This document shows, one piece after another, positions 16,748 to 25,312 of a DNA stretch of 64,000 nt. Under the pieces are notes generated by a model. That model was not told where the DNA came from. It did no database searches and was given only the letters and a program-made list of their open reading frames with translations. The DNA is from Riemerella anatipestifer. GTDB lineage: Bacteria; Bacteroidota; Bacteroidia; Flavobacteriales; Weeksellaceae. Location: NCBI RefSeq assembly GCF_009670965.2, contig NZ_CP073239.1:1736001-1800000 (forward strand), given 5' to 3'. Numbering within the stretch: position 1 is the first letter of the stretch; each line of letters opens with the position of its first letter. The translations under genes were made by a program, and so were the position numbers.

Positions 16748-17929
16748 TTATGAGAAAGCATTAATACCCGTGATATCCATACCTGTTATTAAAAGATGAA
16801 TATCGTGAGTGCCTTCGTAAGTAATTACAGATTCTAGATTGGCAGCGTGTCGCATCATAGGGAAGTCTCCCATAATCCCCATAGCACCTAGTATTTGTCT
16901 GCTTTCCCTAGCAATGTCTAATGCCATTTTTACATTATTTCTTTTAGCCATAGAAATTTGTGCTGGAGTAGCTTTGTTTTCATTTTTAAGCAGACCTAAA
17001 CGCCATGAAAGAAGTTGAGCTTTAGTAATTTCTGTGAGAAACTCGGCTAATTTCTTTTGTTGAAGTTGAAAGCTACCAATAGGTTTCCCAAATTGTGTAC
17101 GCTCTTTGGCGTATTGTACTGCGGTGCAATAGCAATCTATAGCAGCACCTATAACGCCCCAAGAAATCCCATATCTAGCAGAGTTAAGACAGGACAATGG
17201 ACCTTTAATTCCTTTTACATTCGGTAGGAGATTTTCTTTAGGGATTTTTACATTTTGGAACACCAATTCTCCCGTTCTAGAAGCTCTTAGACTCCATTTA
17301 TTGAGTGTTTCTGGAGTAGTGAAACCTTCCATTCCTCTTTCTACGATTAGCCCTCTAATGGTATTGGTTTCATCTTTAGCCCAAACAATAGCGATGTCGC
17401 AAGTAGGAGCATTGGTAATCCACATTTTAGCTCCATTCAGCAGAAAATAATCGCCCATATCTTTAATGTGAGTTTCCATATCAGACGGATTAGAACCGTG
17501 GTTGGGTTCGGTAAGTCCGAAAGCTCCTGTGATTTCACCCGCTCCGAGTAAAGGTAGGAATTTTCTTTTTTGTTCTTCTGTTCCAAATTCAAAAATAGGA
17601 TACATTACCAATGATGATTGCACCGAAGCCGCAGAACGCACCGCAGAATCTCCTCTTTCTAACTCTTGCATAATGATGCCGTAGGAAATTTGGTCTAGCC
17701 CAGTACCTCCATACTCTTTTGGGATATAGGCTCCTAGAGCTCCTATATTGCCCAATTGTTGCATCAGGTTTGGGATTTCTTTGTGTGTTTGTGCAGCGTT
17801 ATCTATCTGAGGAATTACAGAACTTTGTATCCATTGTCTCACAGAATTTCTAACCAATTTATGCTCTTCGGTAAGAAGGCTATCTAGCATGTAATAGTCT
17901 GGGATACTACTAAGTGGATAATAACTCAT
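16748..17929 (-). CDS. Acyl-CoA dehydrogenase, glutaryl-CoA dehydrogenase type
   Basis: The 393-residue flavoenzyme has the acyl-CoA dehydrogenase fold with FAD-binding segments FGLTEPNHGSNPSDM and WITNAPTCDIAIVWAK. The catalytic Glu sits in YEGTHDIHLLITG near the C-terminus, a pattern characteristic of glutaryl-CoA dehydrogenase rather than straight-chain enzymes. The reaction would convert glutaryl-CoA to crotonyl-CoA in Lys/Trp breakdown. It lies upstream of the CoA-transferase genes, whose product can use the downstream acetoacetate. Other branched or short acyl substrates cannot be ruled out by eye. Confidence 0.85.
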   Translation of the reverse strand: MSYYPLSSIPDYYMLDSLLTEEHKLVRNSVRQWIQSSVIPQIDNAAQTHKEIPNLMQQLGNIGALGAYIPKEYGGTGLDQISYGIIMQELERGDSAVRSAASVQSSLVMYPIFEFGTEEQKRKFLPLLGAGEITGAFGLTEPNHGSNPSDMETHIKDMGDYFLLNGAKMWITNAPTCDIAIVWAKDETNTIRGLIVERGMEGFTTPETLNKWSLRASRTGELVFQNVKIPKENLLPNVKGIKGPLSCLNSARYGISWGVIGAAIDCYCTAVQYAKERTQFGKPIGSFQLQQKKLAEFLTEITKAQLLSWRLGLLKNENKATPAQISMAKRNNVKMALDIARESRQILGAMGIMGDFPMMRHAANLESVITYEGTHDIHLLITGMDITGINAFS

Positions 17930-17979
17930 ACTAATGTGATAAGGTTATGTTTAAACGCTACTAATATAGTTAAAATTAT

Positions 17980-17987
17980 TATATTTG
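17980..17987 (+). promoter_or_regulatory. Promoter -7 element
   Basis: TATATTTG matches the Bacteroidota -7 consensus TAnnTTTG and lies 18 bases before the ATG of the DUF2007 gene. No clear -33 element is seen. Confidence 0.45.
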
Positions 17988-18005
17988 AATAAAATAAATT
18001 TGGTT

Positions 18006-18209
18006 ATGGTAAAAATATTTGAGTCAGGATTTCTATACGAAGTAGAGATTATGAAGTCTAAACTTTCGTCTGAAGGTATAGAAAGCTATATCAAAAATGA
18101 GTATGTTAATAATGTAGCTGTAATGCCTGTAAACCAAAACTATATTCTTGTAGTAGATGAAAGTTTGGCAGACCAAGCAAAAGAGATTTTGGATAGGGTA
18201 GAAGAGTAA
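18006..18209 (+). CDS. DUF2007-like small signal-transduction-type protein
   Basis: I choose ATG 18006 (MVKIFESGFLYEVEIMKSKL), giving 67 residues. A TTG at 17985 would extend it into the promoter element. The sequence fits the DUF2007 ferredoxin-like domain: a strand, a helix that reads VEIMKSKLSSEGIE, a strand with NEYV, and a final strand and helix (YILVVDESLADQAKEIL). Members occur across Bacteroidota with no firm function. It is followed 11 bases later by the tyrosine recombinase. Confidence 0.75.
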   Translation: MVKIFESGFLYEVEIMKSKLSSEGIESYIKNEYVNNVAVMPVNQNYILVVDESLADQAKEILDRVEE

Positions 18210-18220
18210 ATTAAAAAGAT

Positions 18221-19297
18221 ATGCAGTGGAATAGCTCCTTATACCAAACGAAAGTTGGAGAACATCGTGAGAAAAATGTGATATGGATTTCTTTTCCGTA
18301 TCAGAAGGAGCTTATTGACCTTCTTAAAGAACATACCACTGCCCGTTGGTCGGCTAGTCAAAAAAGTTGGTATGTCCCTAACAATAGACATTACAGAACC
18401 CTTTTTAGTATTACAGAAGAGCCTTTGGTTGGCAAAATGGTATTTTCAAAAATAAAAGCGGTTAATCGCTCTGCTTTTGAGCGTTTTCAGGAGCATTTAA
18501 AACTAAAAGGATACAGTCGAAATACGCTTAGAACTTATGCCGTAGAGTTTGCCCAACTGCTTTATGTTCTAAAAGATTTTCCAGTAGATGAATTGTCCGA
18601 AGAACGCTTAAGGTCTTATTTTCTCTATTGTTTTGAGAATTTAAAACTTTCGGAGGCGGAAATAAACAGCCGTATCAATGCGATTAAATTTTACTTTGAG
18701 CAAGTCTTACATCGCAAAAAAATGTTTTTTGATATTCCTCGTCCTAAAACAAAAAAACAACTACCAAAGAGTTTAAATAAAAAACAAATTTTAAAAATAT
18801 TTGAAGTAACCACCAACCTCAAACATAGATGTATGTTACAGCTTTGTTATGGTATGGGTTTGAGAGTGAGTGAGATTGTTAATTTAAAACTAGAGGATAT
18901 ATGTAGCGAAACTATGCGTGTGCGGATTGAGAATGCTAAGGGTAAAAAAGACCGTATGGTGCCTTTACCTGAAAGTATTTTGCCTGAACTTAGAGCCTAC
19001 TATCGGGAATATAAACCTAAAAAGTATCTATTTGAAGGACAATATGGTGGTATGTATTCGGTAAGGTCGGTTCAGTCGGTTTTTAAGACTGCGATGAGAA
19101 AGGCAGGTATAAATAAGACAGTAGGCATACACGGTTTAAGGCATAGCTATGCTACTCATCTTTTGGAAATGGGGACAGATATAAGATATATACAAGAGTT
19201 TTTGGGACATAATAATATCAAGACTACTCAAATCTATACACAGGTTACTTCTGAACATCAGCGGACAATAAAAAGCCCATTGGATAGTTTAAAGTAA
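18221..19297 (+). CDS. Tyrosine recombinase with extra N-terminal domain
   Basis: The 358-residue protein has three parts. Residues 1-80 form a basic domain that is not usual in XerC/XerD. Residues about 85-170 are a SAM-like core-binding domain (FQEHLKLKGYSRNTLRTYAV). Residues about 185-358 are the catalytic domain. The active-site residues are visible: Arg in CYGMGLRVSEIV, Lys in GKKDRMVPL, HGLRHSYATH, the second His in LGHNNIKTTQIYTQ, and the nucleophile Tyr there. It is similar to the Xer/integron-integrase group. No phage or cassette array is adjacent, so its target is unknown. It is convergent with the zinc-ribbon gene 3 bases away. Confidence 0.85.
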   Translation: MQWNSSLYQTKVGEHREKNVIWISFPYQKELIDLLKEHTTARWSASQKSWYVPNNRHYRTLFSITEEPLVGKMVFSKIKAVNRSAFERFQEHLKLKGYSRNTLRTYAVEFAQLLYVLKDFPVDELSEERLRSYFLYCFENLKLSEAEINSRINAIKFYFEQVLHRKKMFFDIPRPKTKKQLPKSLNKKQILKIFEVTTNLKHRCMLQLCYGMGLRVSEIVNLKLEDICSETMRVRIENAKGKKDRMVPLPESILPELRAYYREYKPKKYLFEGQYGGMYSVRSVQSVFKTAMRKAGINKTVGIHGLRHSYATHLLEMGTDIRYIQEFLGHNNIKTTQIYTQVTSEHQRTIKSPLDSLK

Positions 19298-19300
19298 TGA

Positions 19301-19648
19301 TTATTGTTTCTTTTTTACCAAAAGAAGCCATTCTTCATCTAATGGCAGGTAGCCTTGGTCATAAACAAAAAAGTAGGTTTTGCCGTTTTGAGTATTGATG
19401 ATGGAGGTGATTAAATCAAAATTAAATCCTTTGTTATAGAGTTTTATTTTAGGAACTTTAGTTTTTTCCTCTATATTTAGTTCAGATAATATTCTGTAAT
19501 TTTTCCTTAGTTGATTGTTTGTATTTCTCATAAGGTTAGTATAGTCCTTATTCATACGGTTGTTGTAGGAATTTCGGCAACTATCTGAGCAAAATTTTTT
19601 ATCTTCTCTACCTACTATTGTTTCGTTACATTCTAGACATTGTTTCAT
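19301..19648 (-). CDS. Small zinc-ribbon protein
   Basis: The 115-residue protein begins with a four-Cys zinc ribbon: CLEC at residues 4-7 and CSDSC at 20-24. This arrangement resembles the TRASH/DUF2116-type ribbons. The rest is basic and helical (residues 28-60), followed by a beta-rich part (FNFDLITSIINTQNGKTYFF). It might bind nucleic acid or protein. It is convergent with the recombinase gene, with only 3 bases between stops, and has no partner in an operon. Confidence 0.7.
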   Translation of the reverse strand: MKQCLECNETIVGREDKKFCSDSCRNSYNNRMNKDYTNLMRNTNNQLRKNYRILSELNIEEKTKVPKIKLYNKGFNFDLITSIINTQNGKTYFFVYDQGYLPLDEEWLLLVKKKQ

Positions 19649-19772
19649 TATAACTGGTGTTTATGTGGAGCTGTTAACTTAACAAATATAGGCTAAATGT
19701 CTGTTATACACTACTGATTTCTCAGTTTAATGATGTCTCAGAGATTATATCAATATTTCAATATTAATAGAT

Positions 19773-20585
19773 TTATTTTACGGCCGTGAAATAGACAAGC
19801 AATGCTATCCCTACGATAATTCTATACCAGCCCCAAGGTTTAAAACCGTATTTTTTTATCACTCCTATAAAAAATTTAATAGCTATCACAGCAACTACAA
19901 AAGCCACTAGATTACCCGCTAAAAATAGTTTTAGGTTATCACCGTGTGTAAGCATTTCGTAGCCTTTTTGTTCTACGCCTAAGTATTCCCATTTTTTTAC
20001 AAAAATAGAATATACCGTAACGGCAAGCATGGTAGGTACAGCTAGAAAGAAAGAAAACTCGGCAGCAGCTTCTCTAGATAGTTTTTGTTGCATACCTCCA
20101 ATAATGGAAGCTGCACTTCGGCTAGTACCAGGCATCATAGCTAAACATTGCCAAAAACCGATGGTAATAGCTTTTTTTATACTGATTTCTTTTTCTGTAT
20201 GTATTTCAGGAGTTTTGAACACTTTGTCAATAAATAGAAGAACCACGCCACCTAAAACTAAAACTATGGCGATGGGAATAGGGTTTCCTAAAACATCGTC
20301 AATCATATCATCAAACAGATAGCCTAAAACCAATGCTGGAATTACGGCAAAACCAAGTTTGATATAAAAATTGAAATTCTGAAAATTGAAAAATTTTTTC
20401 CAATATAAAAAAACTACAGCAAGGATCGCCCCCAACTGTATCGATACTTGAAACATTTTAACAAATTCGTCTTCTTGTATTCCGAATATAGAACTTGTGA
20501 AAATCATATGTGCTGTAGAGGAAACAGGTAAGTATTCTGTTAAACCTTCAATAATGGCAATAATAATAGCTTCTAAAAAATTCAT
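19773..20585 (-). CDS. uppP: Undecaprenyl-diphosphatase
   Basis: This integral membrane enzyme removes one phosphate from undecaprenyl diphosphate to recycle the lipid carrier of peptidoglycan and O-antigen, and gives bacitracin resistance. The 270 residues include both signature motifs: EGLTEYLPVSSTAH (residues 14-27) and the PGTSRSAASIIGG loop with the catalytic Arg near 160. Eight or so hydrophobic helices follow the family topology. It is downstream of the DUF3098 and ftsX genes in the same direction. A hairpin lies in the 75-base gap before it. Confidence 0.95.
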   Translation of the reverse strand: MNFLEAIIIAIIEGLTEYLPVSSTAHMIFTSSIFGIQEDEFVKMFQVSIQLGAILAVVFLYWKKFFNFQNFNFYIKLGFAVIPALVLGYLFDDMIDDVLGNPIPIAIVLVLGGVVLLFIDKVFKTPEIHTEKEISIKKAITIGFWQCLAMMPGTSRSAASIIGGMQQKLSREAAAEFSFFLAVPTMLAVTVYSIFVKKWEYLGVEQKGYEMLTHGDNLKLFLAGNLVAFVVAVIAIKFFIGVIKKYGFKPWGWYRIIVGIALLVYFTAVK

Positions 20586-20605
20586 AACTTAAAAAGTTTA
20601 AAGCA

Positions 20606-20637
20606 AAAGTCAATTGCATTATATAACAATTGACTTT
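20606..20637 (-). terminator. Hairpin between the DUF3098 gene and uppP
   Basis: AAAGTCAATTG and CAATTGACTTT form a perfect 11-bp stem around a short loop. The T-run after it on the minus strand is weak, so it may attenuate rather than end transcription. Confidence 0.5.
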
Positions 20638-20660
20638 AATTTTTGTATTATAAAAAATAA

Positions 20661-20921
20661 TTATTTTCTTTTCAAAATAGCATAGACTTGTATCACAAAT
20701 CCTGTAATTACCAATAGTGGAGCAATGCGTATTCTTCTGATAGAAAAAATATCTTCATTCCAGTAGTTTGGGTCAAATTTACCATCAGGTGTTGTGTTAG
20801 CCCCAGAACCCATCATAAGAATAAATCCTAAAACGATACACACCAAGCCTATAAGCATCCACTTATAATTGTCTTTTTTGAAATAAAAACTATTTTCGTT
20901 TGTTTTATTTTGTTCTGCCAT
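20661..20921 (-). CDS. DUF3098-like small membrane protein
   Basis: The 86-residue protein has two membrane helices (about 21-38 and 64-82) with the loop SGANTTPDGKFDPNYWNEDI, matching the DUF3098 pattern found next to ftsX in Bacteroidota. Only 3 bases separate it from the ftsX stop, so the two are translated from one mRNA. The link with ftsX suggests a role in cell envelope or division, but none is known. Confidence 0.75.
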   Translation of the reverse strand: MAEQNKTNENSFYFKKDNYKWMLIGLVCIVLGFILMMGSGANTTPDGKFDPNYWNEDIFSIRRIRIAPLLVITGFVIQVYAILKRK

Positions 20922-20924
20922 AGT

Positions 20925-21824
20925 TTAAGAATAGTATAAATCATCAATATTAGTTCTAAGGAACCTCCAAGTTGCAAAAATAGTACTTAGAACAGTGATA
21001 AGAACTCCCACTCCAAAAACAGCTAAAACCAATTGTATGTACTGATTAGTATCTTGTACAAACGGAGTTCCTATTTGGTTAGTAAAATAATACCAAACTC
21101 CAAATAGTGCTAAAAGCCCAATAACAGCACCAATGAGTCCTAAAATAACGGCTTCTATGATGAATGGTTTAAGGATAAAACGTCGCTTAGCACCCACAAG
21201 TTGCATGGTTTTAATAATGAATCTTTTAGAGAATATTTTTAGTCTAATGGAGTTGTTTATCAGTACAATCGCTAAAATTAAAAATACTAAAGAAAATGCT
21301 AATATCCAAGTGAGTATTCTATTAAGGTTGTTGTAAACCTCAATCATTAGGTCGCTATTGTTTTTTACTTCTACAATGCCATCTACTTTTTCTAATTCTT
21401 TAACTACGCCTTGTATTTCTTCAGGGCTTACGAAGTCTGGCTTTAGAGAAACCTCTACTGAAGACGGGAATATGTTTTCTTCAAAAAGAGCATCAGCATC
21501 TATACCCATACTTTTTTTAGCCTCTTTAGACGCTTGCTGTCTTGAGATAAAAGTAGTTTTTTTAACAAACGGAAGTGCTTGTATGGTCTTTATAGCTTCT
21601 TGTTCTTGTTTTGCTATTTTTAGAGAATCTTTAGCATCGTAGTTTTCGGAGAAAAAGGCGTTTACTACAAGTTGTTCTTTAATATAGTCTGAATATTTTT
21701 GAGCATTGATAAGAATAAGACCAAAAAGCCCTACCAAAAACAAAACTAATGCTATACTAATAACTACCGTGATATTGCTGGATCTCAGCCTTCTTTTGTT
21801 AAAATCGTCTACTGTATTAGCCAT
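20925..21824 (-). CDS. ftsX: Cell division protein FtsX-like permease
   Basis: I start at ATG 21824 (MANTVDDFNKRRLRSSN), giving 299 residues. The longer open frame toward 21959 runs into the ksgA upstream region. The FtsX layout is clear: one N-terminal membrane helix (about 21-43), a periplasmic domain (about 44-165), then three helices with the FtsX core (VGAKRRFILKPFIIEAVILG). With the ATPase FtsE it would control peptidoglycan hydrolases at the septum. No ftsE gene is adjacent. It is divergent from ksgA and leads the ftsX-DUF3098-uppP group. Confidence 0.9.
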   Translation of the reverse strand: MANTVDDFNKRRLRSSNITVVISIALVLFLVGLFGLILINAQKYSDYIKEQLVVNAFFSENYDAKDSLKIAKQEQEAIKTIQALPFVKKTTFISRQQASKEAKKSMGIDADALFEENIFPSSVEVSLKPDFVSPEEIQGVVKELEKVDGIVEVKNNSDLMIEVYNNLNRILTWILAFSLVFLILAIVLINNSIRLKIFSKRFIIKTMQLVGAKRRFILKPFIIEAVILGLIGAVIGLLALFGVWYYFTNQIGTPFVQDTNQYIQLVLAVFGVGVLITVLSTIFATWRFLRTNIDDLYYS

Positions 21825-21923
21825 TAAATGAAATTTTTCGGCTAAAATAGAAAAAATCTTCCGAAATTTGCTCCCAATAAGACTAAAATCATTGTTAATA
21901 AAATCATAAAAAATAATTTCATT

Positions 21924-22712
21924 TTGACAGTAAAAGCTAAAAAACACCTCGGGCAACATTTTCTTAATGATGAAAATATAGCTTCTAAAATCGTAGAAGC
22001 CCTAGATACTAATGCTCAGGATTTCGTTTTAGAAGTAGGTCCAGGGATGGGTGTTTTAACCAAATATCTTCTTAATAAAAGTTCAGAAATATTTGTGGCA
22101 GAGATAGATGTTGAGTCTATTGCCTATCTTAAAGAACACTACCCAAAACTAGAAGAAAAACATTTTGTAGGTGATTTTTTAAAAGCTAATTTGACCGAAA
22201 TTTTCAATTCGGAGCAGGTTTCTGTTATAGGGAATTTCCCATACAATATTTCATCACAGATTTTATTTAAAATAATAGATAATTACGCCCAAATACCAGA
22301 AATGGTGGGAATGTTCCAAAAAGAAGTCGCTGAAAGAACTTCCGCTGAACCTCGTACCAAAAGCTATGGAATTCTGTCGGTAATGGTTCAAGCGTATTAC
22401 GATGTAAAGTATCTTTTTACCGTTAGCGAAAATGTTTTTACGCCACCACCTAAAGTGAAATCTGGAGTTATCAGGCTTACCAGAAATCCTAAAAAAGGTT
22501 TGGAAGGCAATGAGATTTTGTTTAAACAAATTGTAAAAGCAGGTTTTAATCAAAGACGAAAAAAATTAAGCAACGCTCTTAAAGGACTCAATATTCCTGA
22601 GGCTTTATTAACGCATAATTTCTTAACTTTGCGAGCGGAAGAACTTAGTGTAGAAGATTTTATCATCTTTACTAATGAGTGGCAAAATGCACTAAAATCG
22701 TCAGCCGTTTAA
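21924..22712 (+). CDS. ksgA: 16S rRNA dimethyladenosine transferase
   Basis: KsgA dimethylates two adjacent adenines near the 3' end of 16S rRNA during small-subunit assembly. The 262 residues show the start KAKKHLGQHFLNDENIA, the SAM-binding LEVGPGMGVLTKYLL, and the catalytic motif NFPYNIS (usually NLPY). The C-terminal helical domain includes GFNQRRKKLSNALKG. The only suitable start is TTG 21924 in the context ATTTTGAC, which recurs at the next gene. It is divergent from ftsX and followed 19 bases later by mgtE. Confidence 0.95.
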   Translation: MTVKAKKHLGQHFLNDENIASKIVEALDTNAQDFVLEVGPGMGVLTKYLLNKSSEIFVAEIDVESIAYLKEHYPKLEEKHFVGDFLKANLTEIFNSEQVSVIGNFPYNISSQILFKIIDNYAQIPEMVGMFQKEVAERTSAEPRTKSYGILSVMVQAYYDVKYLFTVSENVFTPPPKVKSGVIRLTRNPKKGLEGNEILFKQIVKAGFNQRRKKLSNALKGLNIPEALLTHNFLTLRAEELSVEDFIIFTNEWQNALKSSAV

Positions 22713-22731
22713 CTACTAAATAAATCTTATT

Positions 22732-24081
22732 TTGACTGAAACCGTTGCTCTTAGAGAACTGATAAAAAATCTCATCAAGGAGAAAAATGCCAAAGAGGTG
22801 GCTCTGATGCTTTCCGAAATGGAGGCACCAGACATTGCTTCTATATTTGAAGATTTGGAGGAGGAAGAACAGCATTTTCTCTATGATTTAATGAGCAATG
22901 AGAAATCTGCGGAAGTACTCTTAGAGATAGACGAAGATGAGCGAAAGAGCTTTATGAAAGGTCTCTCTTCACAAGAAATTGCCGATGAAATTATTAATGA
23001 GATAGATTCTGACGATGCGGCAGATATTATCTCTGAGCTTCCAGAACATCAGCAGACCGAAATTATCCAAAGGTTAGATGACGAGGAACACGCTCAAAGT
23101 ATCGTAGACTTACTTAGATATGACGAAGACGAGGCTGGAGGTCTTATGGCAACGGAAATGGTAAAAGTTAACCAGAACTTAACCATTATTTCTGCGGTCA
23201 AAGAGATGAGAAAGCAAGCCGAGGATTTAGATGAGGTGTATTCTATCTATGTGGTAGATGATAATGATAAACTGCTAGGACTTTTAAGTTTAAAAAAACT
23301 ACTTACAACCACTTCTTCTACTAAAGTTTCGGAGGTTTATAATCCTAAAATCCGTTCGGTGATGGATACGGATACGGCTGAGGAAGTAGCAAGATTTATG
23401 CAAAAGTACGACCTTTTTGAGGTTCCTGTGGTTGATGCTAGAGGTAACTTGGTAGGGCGTATTACGATAGATGATGTTATTGACTTTATAACCGAAGAAG
23501 CAGAAAAAGACTATCAGTTAGCATCGGGTATCTCCCTAGATGTGGACTCTACGGATACTATTTTTTCGCTTACAAAGGCACGGTTGCCTTGGCTTTTTAT
23601 AGGTATGGTAGGTGGTTTAATAGGCTCGCAGGTATTACAAGGGAACCAAGATGCCCTACAAAAGATACCTGCTCTTATGTTTTTTGTGCCTCTAATAGCT
23701 GCAACGGCAGGTAATATTGGGGTGCAGGCATCAGCGATTATTGTGCAAGGTTTAGCTAATAATACTCTAGGAACAGATACTATTAAAACCTTGATAAAGG
23801 AAGTAAGTGTTTCCGCAGCATCTGGATTTATTTTATCAGTGATTATTCTTTCGTTTAATTTGCTTGTCAATAGGCACGATATGATGGTGTCTATTGCTAT
23901 TTCGGTTTCGCTGTTGGCGGTTATTTTGGTGGCTGCTGTTATTGGGACTATAGTGCCTATTCTTCTTAATAAAAACAAAATAGACCCAGCAATAGCCACA
24001 GGTCCATTTATTACGACTTCTAACGATATTTTAGGGGTTTTGATTTACTTTACCATAGCAAAACTAATGTTGCATATTTAG
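22732..24081 (+). CDS. mgtE: Magnesium transporter MgtE
   Basis: The 449-residue channel has the full MgtE layout: an acidic superhelical N domain (about 1-130), a CBS pair (about 135-255, with VYSIYVVDDNDKLLGLLSL and YDLFEVPVVDARGNLVGR), a plug helix, and five membrane helices (about 280-449). The helices include the pore region ATAGNIGVQASAI. It imports Mg2+ and closes when the CBS and N domains bind Mg2+. The start is TTG 22732, in the same ATTTTGAC context as ksgA, so the two are probably cotranscribed. No riboswitch is visible upstream. Confidence 0.93.
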   Translation: MTETVALRELIKNLIKEKNAKEVALMLSEMEAPDIASIFEDLEEEEQHFLYDLMSNEKSAEVLLEIDEDERKSFMKGLSSQEIADEIINEIDSDDAADIISELPEHQQTEIIQRLDDEEHAQSIVDLLRYDEDEAGGLMATEMVKVNQNLTIISAVKEMRKQAEDLDEVYSIYVVDDNDKLLGLLSLKKLLTTTSSTKVSEVYNPKIRSVMDTDTAEEVARFMQKYDLFEVPVVDARGNLVGRITIDDVIDFITEEAEKDYQLASGISLDVDSTDTIFSLTKARLPWLFIGMVGGLIGSQVLQGNQDALQKIPALMFFVPLIAATAGNIGVQASAIIVQGLANNTLGTDTIKTLIKEVSVSAASGFILSVIILSFNLLVNRHDMMVSIAISVSLLAVILVAAVIGTIVPILLNKNKIDPAIATGPFITTSNDILGVLIYFTIAKLMLHI

Positions 24082-24085
24082 AGGG

Positions 24086-24095
24086 GTTACCTGCA
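24086..24095. repeat. Left arm of inverted repeat flanking a membrane gene
   Basis: GTTACCTGCA here is the exact reverse complement of TGCAGGTAAC at 24593-24602. The two arms bracket one small gene. See the finding on the cassette-like segment. Confidence 0.55.
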
Positions 24096-24129
24096 AGTCT
24101 TTTCAAAATAACATATAAAACTAGCAATT

Positions 24130-24588
24130 TTGAAAAAGTTTATAACAGAAGTTAAAAACACTAACTTCATCGAAGAAATAAATAATACTAAAGAATTCGA
24201 TAAGAGAAAATATACATTTTTAATTGGATTGGAAATATTTTCAATGATTTTGGTTGCATTAATCCAATATTTTATAAGACCCAAAAAAATTACTTTTTTA
24301 CAAATTAACGATTTTTTACTTGGCACATTACCAAGTTTATTTGGAGCTATTGGTTATGTCGCTTTAGTCTTTGTCATTCATAGAATTGTTAAAATAAAGT
24401 ATCATAAATATAAGATTTGGAAAAGCCTTCTATTCGCAAATTTATTTACTGTTATAGGTTTTACAATTTGGGAAGTTATAAGAATGGCATTATATTCATT
24501 TGATGTAAATGATATTTTAATGACAATTTTTGGCTGTTTTATTGCATCTTTTTTAATTTTAATAATTTTTTACAATGACTTAAAATAA
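24130..24588 (+). CDS. Small membrane protein in an accessory segment
   Basis: The 152-residue protein (start TTG 24130, no ATG available) has four membrane helices, about 30-48, 62-84, 96-118 and 125-148, with a charged N-terminal 25 residues. I do not recognise a family. It is AT-rich compared with mgtE before it. It is bracketed by a 10-bp inverted repeat and followed by a large hairpin, so it may have arrived as a single-gene unit. Nothing shows its function. Confidence 0.55.
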   Translation: MKKFITEVKNTNFIEEINNTKEFDKRKYTFLIGLEIFSMILVALIQYFIRPKKITFLQINDFLLGTLPSLFGAIGYVALVFVIHRIVKIKYHKYKIWKSLLFANLFTVIGFTIWEVIRMALYSFDVNDILMTIFGCFIASFLILIIFYNDLK

Positions 24589-24592
24589 GCCC

Positions 24593-24602
24593 TGCAGGTA
24601 AC
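24593..24602. repeat. Right arm of inverted repeat flanking a membrane gene
   Basis: TGCAGGTAAC pairs with the arm at 24086-24095. It begins a gene-free stretch (24593-24742) with the sequence GTATTTGCAAAAGGTGGCGA, which resembles palindromic intergenic repeats I associate with flavobacterial genomes. That resemblance is from memory and unverified. Confidence 0.5.
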
Positions 24603-24630
24603 ATAGTATTTGCAAAAGGTGGCGAGCGGT

Positions 24631-24680
24631 GTTGAATTGAAAAGCAGAAATATTTAGTCGTATATACTTTTCAATTCAAC
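24631..24680. repeat. Long hairpin with 14-bp perfect stem
   Basis: GTTGAATTGAAAAG (24631-24644) and CTTTTCAATTCAAC (24667-24680) form a perfect 14-bp stem around a 22-base loop. It is not followed by a T-run, so it is not a standard terminator. A structured recombination site or an RNA processing element is possible. Confidence 0.65.
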
Positions 24681-24742
24681 TATTTTGACTAATTTAGTTT
24701 CATTGGAAAAGCATCTGCTTCGGTTGGTTATAAAAAATAGAG

Positions 24743-25279
24743 ATGAGAATCATTAAGGAAATATTGAAATATTTGACACTAGTTTTTCTTCTGTTAATAC
24801 TATTTAAGCTAACAAAGTATTATGGGGATTACGTAGAATCAGTTTATGATATTATAATAATTCCGTTTGTGGTTTGTTTAATATTGGTTAATGGTTTGGT
24901 TTTATATTTCTATCAAAAGCGAAGAAAAAAACTCAGAACACTAAAGCTTATTTGTTTGTTTGGTATGACTGGGGTTTTGTTTAACATATTTAATAATTGT
25001 CACTCAAAAAATAGAGAAGTACTATCAACATATTCTATTGGTACTGAAACGAAAGTAGAAATAACATTATTTGAAAATCAAACATTTCAAATTACAGAAT
25101 ACTCGCCTCATGCTTTTCATCATTGGAACGGAAAGTATAAAATTTCTAATGATACCTTGTATTTAAAAAATATTGACTTTGAAAAGTTATCTTATTTACA
25201 ACTCACGGATAAATACTTATACGATACAAATACTAAAAATTTCTTTTCAGAAGGGTATAGTCCTCTTATGAAAAAGTAG
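24743..25279 (+). CDS. Hypothetical membrane-anchored protein
   Basis: The 178-residue protein has three hydrophobic segments (about 8-24, 36-56 and 68-84). A soluble domain of about 90 residues follows, with a beta pattern (KVEITLFENQTFQITEYSP, then WNGKYKISNDTLYLKNI). This resembles small Bacteroidota proteins that display a lipocalin-like beta sheet after a membrane anchor. I cannot name the family. It is AT-rich, 34 bases before the isochorismatase-like gene, and part of the accessory block between mgtE and the sirtuin gene. Confidence 0.6.
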   Translation: MRIIKEILKYLTLVFLLLILFKLTKYYGDYVESVYDIIIIPFVVCLILVNGLVLYFYQKRRKKLRTLKLICLFGMTGVLFNIFNNCHSKNREVLSTYSIGTETKVEITLFENQTFQITEYSPHAFHHWNGKYKISNDTLYLKNIDFEKLSYLQLTDKYLYDTNTKNFFSEGYSPLMKK

Positions 25280-25312
25280 TAAATTAGTAGCAACTCTAAA
25301 AGAGTATTTAAA

